Source: Ceriagrion tenellum (lineage: Eukaryota; Arthropoda; Insecta; Odonata; Coenagrionidae). Taken from it: a stretch of 64,000 bases of DNA. The stretch's first letter is position 1. Each line of letters opens with the position of its first letter. This document shows, piece after piece, positions 22,000 through 31,799 of the stretch. The stretch spans positions 99,460,559 to 99,524,558 of the forward strand of contig OY720639.1 of assembly GCA_963169105.1 (NCBI GenBank), given 5' to 3'. The notes beneath the pieces are model-generated. The model was not told where the DNA came from and did not search any database. It was given only the letters and a program-made list of their open reading frames with translations. The translations under genes and the position numbers were made by a program.

Positions 22000-22535
22000 T
22001 CACTTGGTTGGCCTTTGCAGTGCTAATTCCATTAATAATGTTAAAGATATTTTGATAATATCAACTAACAAACTTTAATTTGTTGGTTTGCTTATTTCAA
22101 ATATGGTAAACCCGGAAAATTAGGAGCCACTCGGGAAATAGCTCGGAACGTCAACGACCAAGACACGTGTGTACGGCGTGTTGCCTAGCAATTTGGTGTC
22201 GTCACGCTTTCTTTAAAGCAATACTTTGGCTATTCTAACTGCAATACAGTAATATTTAAGTACGATAAATTTTCATGATAGAATGGTATACCATTCATAA
22301 GAAAACTGTATCGATACATACAATATATACCTAGTAATGAAGGAAAAACCACTTTTCACGCTTAAAATGTGCAACTTTTGCACCCCTGTGGCACGGGTTG
22401 CCAGCGGTTGACCCTTTTCAAATTTCATATGCGTTACGTTAGTATCAAAAGGAAAAAATTTAAGTTTCAAGACCTTACATTTTCGACACTTTGTAATTTT
22501 GGTCCGCCCTAATGTACACTATACTTACAAACATT
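22000..22535. other. no gene recognised
   Basis: No coding or structured repeat signal was seen. Confidence 0.4.
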
Positions 22536-22536
22536 C

Positions 22537-23370
22537 ATACCAATCACGCCGTTCCCTTCCGGGGTAGGCACAGTCACAAATTTTCACTCATAAATACATA
22601 TTTGTACACCTAACTCGGCTTCAATAATTTCCTCCATACTTACCTATCCATGCAAATCTCCTTTGCCTCATTTACCCATATACACTGCTTCATACACGCC
22701 CTCCTGTTTTTTTAGACTCCTAATATTCCACCTCCTAAGAATTCTCTCAACCATATTCAAGTACAACTTTCTTGGCTTACCTCTACCTCTCGCACCATTC
22801 ATTTCACTCTTGTATGTCTGTTTCGTTATTCGACTCTCATCCATTCTCTCAACATGGCCAAACCAACGTAGCACACTCCTTCCATATATGTCTCTAACTG
22901 AAGTATCTAACCCACATTCAATTATTACTCACTCATAAAGACCAAGTCAAGTCAAGTGATTCCTGACCCTATCCATCCCACTTTTTCCGCAAAAATTCCT
23001 CAAATAACTCATACCCACGGCGTTTAGTCTACTCTTATGTCTATCCTGACATACCCATGTTTTACTACCATACAACAAAGTGGGGAGAAGTACACTTTTG
23101 TACACGGCAGTTTTCGCTTCCTTAAACAAGCACTCATTCCTTGTTATGCTCCACATGCTACCTACCACTTTCCTTCCAGCATTCGCACGTCTCTTTATCT
23201 CCTCATCTATTCTTCCATCTTTCGCATATATCTTACTTAAGTACACAAAATCATCCACTTGCCCAATTACTTCACCATTCGCCCTCATCATACAGTTATT
23301 CTCCCCATTCTTCTTACCGTAAACTACTACTTTACTCTTGCAGGCATTTATCCTTGATTCAATTTTCTAT
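22537..23370 (-). pseudogene. LINE group A: 3' tail plus RT C-terminal region
   Basis: This is the best preserved group A copy. On the reverse strand two frames (22947-23291 and 22668-22874) encode, in order, VDDFVYLSKIYAKDGRIDEEI, VLLPTLLYGSKTWVCQ, and LRWFGHVERM with ARGRGKPRKLY. The family patterns are FxYLGSxxxxDG, LLYGxExW, and WxGHVxRM with GRGRPR. These lie after the RT catalytic motifs, which are absent. One frameshift separates the two frames. The non-coding 3' end (22537-22620) faces low coordinates. The copy is 5'-truncated and inactive. Confidence 0.85.
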
Positions 23371-23814
23371 CGATTCACAAAACTTATCTAGGAGCGTACA
23401 CTATGACTTTGATGAAAGATATTTCGTCCACAGAATGGGTCCGGGTGCGCCCAAAAATTGACTCAACTGCTATTTTAATTAGGATCTCACAAGAATAAAT
23501 GAAAAAATATGTGGTAGTTTTTTATTACTCTTTTGCATGGAAGGTGAAGGTCCTGTATTTATCTTATAATGTACATTGTTGTGATTTTAATTATGCCGCC
23601 AGGAAATGCTTGCACTCAATTGCTGTGCTTTGTTGACTTTCGGTTATAAAATGTGTAACTTTCTGTGTCCGTCCTTCATTTGCCTGTCGTATAGCATGGC
23701 GTGTGAATAAATCTAAGTTAACACGACGTGGTATGTGTATCATTTCAATGAGTCGAAATCCGTCCTGAACTGCGAGTGAAATTCTACATGCAGTAATTGA
23801 AACAAGTCATTACG

Positions 23815-24830
23815 CTACATCTACATCTACGTTATACCCTGCGAGCCACCACCAGGGTGTGTGGCAGGGGGTGAATATCACCAAAATGACATTTGAAATC
23901 TATCGGTACGACAATCTATCTCTCTAATCTTGTTAATCTGATCACACCTAGCATAATACGCAGGGGTTCTCAATATATATCTAACGTCATCTGTGAAAAA
24001 ATCGGTTTCGAATTTACTTAAAAGGTTTAACCTAAATTTTAACCTGCGTTCTGATAGTAATTCCCATCCTAGTTCTTCAATTTAATTCGTAACACTTATA
24101 CAATTATCATAACGGCCTTTAACAAATCTAGTGGATCTCCTTTGCACACGCTCTAATTCTTTTATCAAACCTTCTTCGTAAGGATCCCATATACTAGCGG
24201 CATATTCTAAATGAGGCCTGATAAGTGTAAAATAGCTTCTTTCTCGTACTCTCTCATCGCATTTGCCTAGAATCCTTTTTACGAATCCTAATTCTACGGT
24301 TTGCTACACTAGTTATTTCCCTGATGTGTTTTCCCCATGACATATCTTCAGTGATGGTGACGCCTAAGTATTTAATAGATTCTACGTTAGATATTTTCTT
24401 TTCTTTGATGCAATAATTATTCCGGAGAAAGCCATTCTTTTTCCAAAAGTTCATTATCGCGCATTTCTTCAAATTTAATTCTAGCTGCCAACTATCACAC
24501 CAGTCATCAATCGCATCTAAATTCTCAGCTAAAGACTGCCTGTCCTCTTCATTTCTAATTTCCTTATACACTACTGCAACATCGGCAAAAAGATGGAGCT
24601 TGCTATTTTTTACTGCTATATTCAAGTCATTTACGTAGAGAAGAAATAAAATTGGACCTATCACGAATCCCTGGGGAGCACCCGATGAAACTTTTACTTC
24701 GCCTGAGCTGAGACCATCTAATACCACCCTTTGAACGCGTTCATGTAATAAGTCTCCCATCCAGCCTACTATATTACTGTCTATCCCGTATGATGATAAT
24801 TTCGCGAGTAACTTACATCGCGAGTAATTT
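23815..24830 (-). pseudogene. LINE group C (CR1/jockey-like) RT fragment with 3' end
   Basis: The reverse frame at 24254-24760 covers the RT palm and thumb. It has SSGAPQGFVIGPILFLLYVN (family SGVPQGSVLGPLLF), then FADVAVVY where FADD is expected, then LNLKKCAIMNF and IKYLGVTI. The second catalytic aspartate of FADD is replaced by valine, so polymerisation would be lost. Downstream, in other frames, a recognisable IRPHLEYAASIWDP-like and RFVKGRYD-like tail leads to the 3' end at 23815-23890, which carries repeated CTACAT. The endonuclease and N-terminus are absent. Confidence 0.85.
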
Positions 24831-24839
24831 ACACGCTAC

Positions 24840-25205
24840 CAACGATTTATCAATTTCTAATGTTTAAAAGATGCATATCATTCTGGAGTCATAGGTATGA
24901 AAAGATGATAGATTTCTTAAAAAAATTAGCTTTTTCTCTATTTAATAGCCATAATTTCATAGATATCTGTCAAAACCTTAAATATTGTATTCCAGGTGTA
25001 ATAAGTTTTGGCACACACAAACGGTAAGAAGATTTTTAGTGGTACCTCTGCAACACACCAGTCATTTTACTTTCTAACTCGTAAATAGTTTCAAATGCGC
25101 AGCAAAAAAATTGTTTCTAAATTTTATTATGGCAATCAATAAACTATTCCGTTCTTGAATTCAAAATTTACAGCTTAATATTTAATAAGAACTTTTTCTA
25201 CCATT
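24840..25205. other. A+T-rich DNA, nothing recognised
   Basis: No coding or repeat signal was seen. Confidence 0.45.
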
Positions 25206-25263
25206 TTCCTTGTGTCCACATATTCTCATAAAACGTCACTTAAGAAAACAGGATATCAAAAGA

Positions 25264-25313
25264 GTCTATTTCTTCCCTAGAATTTCAACTGATGGCATTC
25301 AACGTTTTTTCGT
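25264..25313 (+). repeat. exact 50-bp direct repeat, copy 1
   Basis: The 50 bases beginning GTCTATTTCTTCCC and ending CAACGTTTTTTCGT are identical to 27630-27679. Flanks diverge immediately on both sides. Confidence 0.9.
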
Positions 25314-25600
25314 GCAAAGTTTCGATTGCCTCTCGTATGAGTGTTTATTTTCACTCCCCGACGTGGAAAATAGCCGACGCGTCACCGTTTCATCTCGACA
25401 CTTCGGAGCTATTTGCAGATTTCTCACGTCCGGGCCTCAAGCGGCCGGTTTCACACGGTTCCGATATGCGAAGCATGCAGCGGGGGATATCGACGAGAGA
25501 GTAGGGCTGAGCGGCGATTGAATTCCGGAGCGGTCACGAAACGCCCCGCCGGGAGAGCAAACACGAAAGTTACACCGTGGTTCCCGAACAAGATTTACAT
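25314..25600. other. CpG-rich segment, no gene assigned
   Basis: CpG density is high between about 25340 and 25560 (for example GACGCGTCACC-like and CGAGAGAGTAGG contexts). Overlapping forward frames of 103, 70 and 66 codons occur, none with a known domain. A CpG island or lost exon is possible. Confidence 0.3.
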
Positions 25601-27125
25601 ATTTCCCTCCTAATCCTCCAAAAATACATCTCGAAGATCCTATCCCATGGACGGATTAACCTTGCATTAAGGAGGACGTGACAAAACAGAAAGAAGGGGA
25701 AATATTTACTTTAAGCAATCCGAGGCTTCTTTCAGGGGATGAAGCTCCAAAATAAGAAACTACTAGGGTATTATCCTGGCAAATATTACCCCTGAGAATA
25801 AAATCATCCCGGAAAAAAGCTACCCCATCAAAAGCCATACTTCCGTTGTTTTCCAGGTAGAGTTTCCAGCAGCATGTTTTCTTGACGCCTGAGGCTTGTT
25901 ATGGATGTTTTTTTGATATCTGAGGGCGACCCTGTTTCTTTGCAAAATCTTTCCTAACAACTATGATCTTATCGCAATGATCTGGCAAGAGTAAAGAAAA
26001 ATTCCAAGGTGTTGGATATTCAAAGCAAAAAAACAGACTAAGATTACACCGGTGACGTAGATGCATCCCTGAGTATTCTTTAGTTCACCAAGCCCATCAC
26101 CACATCAAGATAACTCTGCCAATTAAACTGATAACGTGGTTTCTATGTGGTTTCCCGTTTTAAACAAGCATGAATAACGCTTACGGACCTTTCTCCTTCA
26201 AAAACCCCTTTAAAACTTTTACCTTCATCGTCTTCATTTTAAATGTATAATTCTGCACAAAAACACAAGAGACAAGATTTATTTTAAAATTTAATTTACT
26301 TTTTTGAAAAAAATATTTACGCAATATATTTTAATTTTTAATTTCATATAAAGATTTCTTCTAAAGGTCAGTAGTCATTACTAGTCATTGAACTTTGGCG
26401 TACGTTCACAAGCTTTTCCGCTTAAAACTGATATAAATATTATATCATTTCCTATAAACTGCCTATTTCGTTTAAAATTTTATCTCATCAATACGCCAAA
26501 GACAAGATTTATTTTTATAATTAATGACGCTTCTTCAGCTTAGACTTTGGTAGCATTAGCGGCAGCACAACTGTGCCTGATATCACATAGCTTGGGGTCG
26601 CTCTGGACACTACTATCAACGCCGACAGTATCTCCATTCAAAATATCATTGAGTGTTTAAAATAACCAGAGGCGGCGCTACTTAAGGTAGGATTGGCATC
26701 CAAGTTGAATCCGATGCCGCCTATAGAGAGTTGGTAATTCATCATTAGCAAAATTGACGTATACATATTAATCTGCTCATTTTCTGAGCGTAAATTGTAG
26801 AATTTCTCCTACTAACTATCTAAAGAAGAAATAGGCTTAGGGGAGCATTAAAATGCATATATCTTGCTCGTTGAGTGATTATGCTACAGTTCGTCTTCCA
26901 AGTTTTTGTTTAAAAGTAGGACTCAAGTACCAATTTCAATATCATATTTTTAAAGGACGCTCAGTATGGCAAATACCTTAAGTTCAACGTGACACCTCTG
27001 TAGAACGAATCTTACTAAATTGTGTATTAGGGTGGCACATATTTTTCAGTAAAGTAGGAGATAAGTAAAGTGTTCCATCTCGAAAAATTATCTTAATAGA
27101 GTGTTGATTAATCTTTAAAAATGTC
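25601..27125. other. no gene recognised
   Basis: A+T-rich and stop-dense, with no inverted or tandem repeat noticed. Confidence 0.45.
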
Positions 27126-27136
27126 GTCGCCCTTAG

Positions 27137-28030
27137 TTAACGGGAACCCGTGCTCCAAGGGCTCAAAAGACTTTGATGCCAAATATGGGTTATTTTGGGG
27201 AAAAATGATCTTTTCCTTATTAAATGGTAATAGTTAAGTCCTTCAAAACCAAAATTTGGCCGGAATTCATGCATTTTTCTGCGTTTATGAGATATGGTGC
27301 GGTGCTCAACAGTGCGAGCCACCCCCCAAGGGTGCTACCCAGCGCTGCCGCACCGCTGTGCAAAAGCCCGCTCAATTCCCTTTCCCTCGAAGACCCTACC
27401 CCTACTCCCCCCTCCAGTAACGGATCACGGCGCAACGCCTCGCCCACTCTGTTCAGAAGAATGAGAGTCTACTCTTTGCCTCTTGAACTCTTACAAGATT
27501 TGTCATGATCAGAGGAATTTCGACCAATATTAAAATGTTCTGAATTATAAAAAAACAGATATTTTTACAATATCACTCTTATTTGGCTAAATCGTTAATT
27601 TCAAGTTCAAGAGAGTCATTCAGTATGATGTCTATTTCTTCCCTAGAATTTCAACTGATGGCATTCAACGTTTTTTCGTTAAACTGTTAAAACTGTTAAA
27701 ACTACTGAACATACCTTAGTAACTGAACATACCATAGTAAACAATACTCGGGGAAAATTGACTCAATGGCATTTTGGCTAGTTGCATTCTTGACAAAAAA
27801 ATTTGGGATAAAGGGTAAAGTAGCAGAGGAGGAAGAGTTCAGAAGAAATAATGTCGAGCTCAATAGGAGACATCTGAGATGGCTTGTGCGTTTTTTTGGA
27901 AGGGAAAAGGGAGAAAAATCCGCAAAAATAGGGCTTTACTACTGCAATTTTCATAGGAAGAGATCTTTTTCCGACCAAAAAACGCATATTTAGCTTCGAT
28001 GTGTTTAGGGCTCTTAGGGAACGATTAACC
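27137..28030. repeat. about 890-bp element bounded by about 95-bp inverted repeats
   Basis: The left arm (27137-27240) has CCAAGGGCTCAAAAGACTTT, CCAAATATGG and GGAAAAATGATCTTTTCC. The right arm (27930-28030), reverse-complemented, gives CCCTAAGAGCCCTAAACAC, CTAAATATGCG and GGAAAAAGATCTCTTCC. Similarity is about 70-75 percent by eye. The interior holds a GC-rich patch (27300-27440) and copy 2 of the 50-bp repeat. No transposase was recognised. Confidence 0.5.
27630..27679 (+). repeat. exact 50-bp direct repeat, copy 2
   Basis: It is identical to 25264-25313 over all 50 bases and lies inside the inverted-repeat element at 27137-28030. Confidence 0.9.
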
Positions 28031-28139
28031 AATAGTTAAGAATGACGAAACTTAAACACGATAATTATCATCCCACATCGATTATTTTTATAGATGGAAA
28101 ACATTACTTTTCTAAATTATGTAAAATAAGTGCCACCAT

Positions 28140-28443
28140 AGTATATATTAAGAAATGATGAAGTGTACAGAAGAACAGAAGATGATAGGACCATATGGAA
28201 CATGATAGAAAAAAGAAGAACAAGATGGACTAGATACACCCTGAGGCACAATGGGTTTATAAAGAACATAATTGAAGGTAAAGTAGAGGTAAAAGTCCCC
28301 AAAGAAAGACCCAGAAATAAGTAAATATCCAAAATAAAGAGGAAAATGCATAAGAAGATATACTAGGGGGTAAGGAAACTTGCATTAGATAGGGAAGGGT
28401 GGTGGGCTGAAGTTAACCAATCTTAGGATTGAACGACCATTGA
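28140..28443 (+). pseudogene. LINE group B C-terminal fragment, host of the mariner insertion
   Basis: Group B landmarks appear in order: GAAATGATGAAGTGTACAGA, AGAACAAGATGGACTAGATA, TTATAAAGAACATAATTGAA, CCCCAAAGAAAGACCCAGAA, and GGTGGGCTGAAGTTAACCAA. The copy then reaches GAACGACCATTGA, the usual group B tail. Exactly there the mariner element begins. Stops interrupt the frame. Confidence 0.75.
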
Positions 28444-28445
28444 TA

Positions 28446-29220
28446 CGAGGGTCGTTCCGAAAGTAATGCCTCCTATTTTTATGTGGTGACTTTGTATGTC
28501 CGTGCCAGATGTCGTTGGTGCAGTGCTAATGCTTGAACCTTCCTCTATCATTTGCAAGTGGTTCCGTTGTTCTGCGGTAATTGGCGCCAGCAGAGGAGTG
28601 TTCCAAAATGGAGTCTGATATGGACGCGCGTATAAAACAGCGATGTGTGGTTGAATTCCTCTCTGCTGAAGAAATTGCACCAATTGAAATGCCTCGACGC
28701 TTGCTAAAGGTGTATGGAGATGATAAAATAGAAGGGAGCAACGTGAGACGATGGATACGGCATTTTCAAGGTGGTGAAAAGGGTGTGCATGACAAGCCAC
28801 GGCCCGGTCGACCCTGCACAGCTGTCATCCCTCGCAATGAAGAGCGTCTTGATCAACTCATCCGTGCTGATCGGTGGATAACGACCAGAGAATTGTGTGC
28901 AAACCTGAATGTTGGCTGTAATGCCTTTGAAACAATGTTGGAACATTGTTTCCAAGGAATTGTTTCCATTCAAGACTCGGATGCTGTTGTCAAAGCTGTA
29001 AGGAAGTAGTTACCCTCAGCTGGTTCCGATTTTTACCAGCGCGGAATACAGTCTCTGGTTCATCGTTGGCAAAAGTGCATAACGAATGGTTGTGACTATG
29101 TGGAAAAATGAAAGTCTTTAGCTGAAATATTGCTCTATTTAGCTGTGCTGTTGTAACTTATGTATCTCCTGTAGTTTCCATGAATAAAAATAGGAGGCAT
29201 TACTTTCGGAACGACCCTCG
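28446..29220 (+). mobile_element. mariner-like element, 775-bp internal deletion derivative
   Basis: The termini are a perfect 37-bp inverted repeat at 28446-28482 and 29184-29220, starting CGAGGGTCGTTCCGAAAG. TA lies on both sides (28444-28445 and 29221-29222), as expected for Tc1/mariner target duplication. The element is too short for a full mariner (about 1.3 kb) and keeps only the two ends of the transposase gene. Perfect TIRs suggest recent activity or mobilisation in trans. It sits in the tail of a LINE fragment. Confidence 0.93.
28609..29111 (+). pseudogene. mariner transposase, catalytic core deleted
   Basis: Reading from ATG at 28609, the product opens with a mariner-type N-terminal DNA-binding region. 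It includes QRCVVEFLSAEEIAP, VYGDDK, VRRWIRHFQGGEKG and DKPRPGRPCTA, followed by a second helix-turn-helix-like stretch (RWITTRELCANLNVG). The DD34D catalytic domain should follow but is missing. The sequence passes through a 24-base palindrome at 28929-28952 into the family's C-terminal region (DAVVKAVRK). An in-frame TAG at 29007-29009 replaces the usual tryptophan. The C-terminal remainder (SAGSDFYQRGIQSLVHRWQK) continues to a stop at 29109-29111. No catalytic activity is possible; a DNA-binding fragment could be made. Confidence 0.88.
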
Positions 29221-29224
29221 TAGT

Positions 29225-31430
29225 ATACTTGCTCGAAGAGGTGATCCAATCACCTACTAGAAAAGCAACGGAAAACATATCATTGATAGAAATCTTGCTC
29301 ATGGAAGCGCACAGGAGAGACGACAAAATCAACTCGTACAATATGCCTAGCTGCATCATCGCCGATCGGACCTGACTATTTTTGGACGTGCTCGACACGG
29401 TCTCAAAGGACCAATCTACTCACGGAAGGCAATCTTCGTAACATCCCCGATTTCGCCACTCCCGAGGAAAAAAATACGCAGTCACCCTCCCATCATAACC
29501 ACCCTAAGAGGACCTCCTCCCACCCCCACGTCTTCTTCCTCTTCGTAACTTTTTTTTGGTACATTCCGTCCTTTGAGATGTTCGCCACCGACCCATTTCT
29601 CTCTTTTATATCCTCACGTCTCCAACAAGCCCTCCCCTACTCATCCGCCACATTCCCTGGGGAGCCGTATAAAAAAAAGAACAAAGTTCTTCCTCCGAGC
29701 CACGGACGCATCCAAGTCGCGGCACAATCCTCCACCAGAGAGAGCGCTCGCGCGCCTGGAGGAGTCCTAAAGGCGGCTCTGGTTTAACTATGCGAGTCAA
29801 GACAAATACTTATTCGGTTACAAAAATCCTGCTTTCGCCAATGATATAGGGTACTCATTTAAAACCAAAATTAAAGCATAAAAATTCACATGTTTCTACA
29901 AATATATATTTCTAATGACCTGATTTTTCCACAATTAGGAGCTGACTGCAGTGTCAATTGCGTTTCATTACCGCTTTGGACTTCAATTATGGCATAAATT
30001 CGGGAATAACTTTAAAAAAATAGATAGCATTGGGTAGTGGTAGTCCTATGCATCTCTCTAACCTACGCTGAACAATTTTAATCCCAATTGCCAATCCCGA
30101 CAGACTGCGGAAGGACACGCAGCCTAGCAAGGCTCATAATACATTCTCGACTCTCTCCCTCCCTTCGTGGAGTTGGTGATTTTCTCTTAGAATATGTCCA
30201 TTGTGCATTCCTTAAAGAGAGGCACCGGAGTACTATTTCAAAATCCCCGATACATCAATATGTATCATTTGCTAATAGAGATACCGGCATGAAATGTGTC
30301 CTGAAGACACGTTCCTACCGGTCTCCACCCTGCCAATCGTTGGACAGTAATGTCCTGAATATGCCTGGTTGCTATCAGGGATGGCAGTGAGGTATATACG
30401 GGGTAGTCTGGTTGGTCAGCCATGGAGTTAGGTTCATTAGGGACGTGTCCCAGCTTTCTAATCAACGGTGTCTAGTAAGATGCGATTATTTAATTTTCAA
30501 TTTATCAAGACTTTTTGGTTCTTTTAAACAGTTTTAATTAAAAGTTTGAATATTATCTCTTGTTCAAATTGAATTTTGTTGCTATAACCTAAATTGTGTC
30601 CATAAGAGCCTATGATGAAATTTCCACTTTCAAGGCTAAACTAGATTCAAAACTACCCCGTAAACCCTATAATATTTTCATCTCAGCTCATAACATGTCC
30701 TTCTAAGAAGGTATATTCAAGATTTCAGAAATTCTAGAATAAGTAACCCAGAGGCCAGAGCCGCCTTAAGTAGGAAGACGAAACGTTTTCCCCAGAATAA
30801 GTGGGAAGAAGGGGTTGAGGCAGAGTAGCCATAAAAATGGTGGAAATATGGGGGCGGGTTTTTGGGTTATCGAAGGAGCGGGATTGAATGGCAAAGTCTC
30901 TTCGTCTTTTTTTTCTTCTCCTCTCAGCATCCCCGCAGCATCTCCTTGGCACAGGAGAGTTGGGTCGTTGCCTCGGTGGTGGAGGGGCAATGGGAAGGGC
31001 AGAGCATTCCTTCTGCCGTATTTCAAAAGGATCGCGCGTGCCTCGAATTAGTTAACTCCCACACGTCGACCTTCCTCTTCCATTGAAGGGAAAAGATATC
31101 TAAGACGGGCTAAGCGCCGATCCGGGACGGAGGTTTACTGTTAAATCTGCCGAGGTTTTTTGCTTGGAGAACGTCTCAAGTGTTTACTAGCCAAGTCGAC
31201 CTCAGAAAAAAAATCTGGGGCATGTGCCGGACTTTATTAAGCTGAATGAAGGGTATTGCGTAACCTTAGACCGACTGGGATGCCGTGGTGTAAGAAAAAT
31301 ATAGTCGATTTGCTAGCAACGTACCTAGAGTAAAAATACTCTTACTTCCCATGGATTTATTTAAAGGAAATCAGAACAAATCGCCCGAAGGAAAAAAAAT
31401 ATATGGGTCATACATCGGACGAGGGAAAGC
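29225..31430. other. no gene recognised; small GC-rich patches
   Basis: GC-richer patches lie at 29570-29790 and 30890-31020. Open frames up to 100 codons (30088-30390) and overlapping opposite-strand frames show no domain. No repeat family was recognised. Confidence 0.4.
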
Positions 31431-31434
31431 AAAC

Positions 31435-31795
31435 CAATACAGAATAGAAGCTTTCGAAATCTTGTGCTGAAGGAGGATGGTGAAGAAAAATGGACGGTCA
31501 AAATAAGAAATTATGAAGTCTACAGAAGAATAGAAGATGAAAAGAACATATGAATTACCATTGAGAAAGGAAGAACAAGATGGATTGGATATACCCTGAG
31601 GCAAAGTAAATTTGTGAGAAACATAAATGAAGGCAAAATAGTGGTAAAAGTCCCCAGAGAAAGGCCCAGGAATAAGTTCATGACCAAATAAAGAAAAAAG
31701 TACATAGTGAAAGATACCTCGGAGTAAGGACCAAGCATTGGATAGGGATGGGTGGAGGGCTGCAGTCAACCAATCTTAGAATTGAAAGACGAATG
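31435..31795 (+). pseudogene. LINE group B RT C-terminal fragment
   Basis: The same landmarks as 38400-38840 appear in order: AGAAGCTTTCGAAATCTTGT, AGAACAAGATGGATTGGATA, CCCTGAGGCAAA, AACATAAATGAAGGCAAAAT, CCCCAGAGAAAGGCCCAGGA and GGTGGAGGGCTGCAGTCAAC. Stops and small deletions break the frame. Confidence 0.7.
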
Positions 31796-31799
31796 ACTG

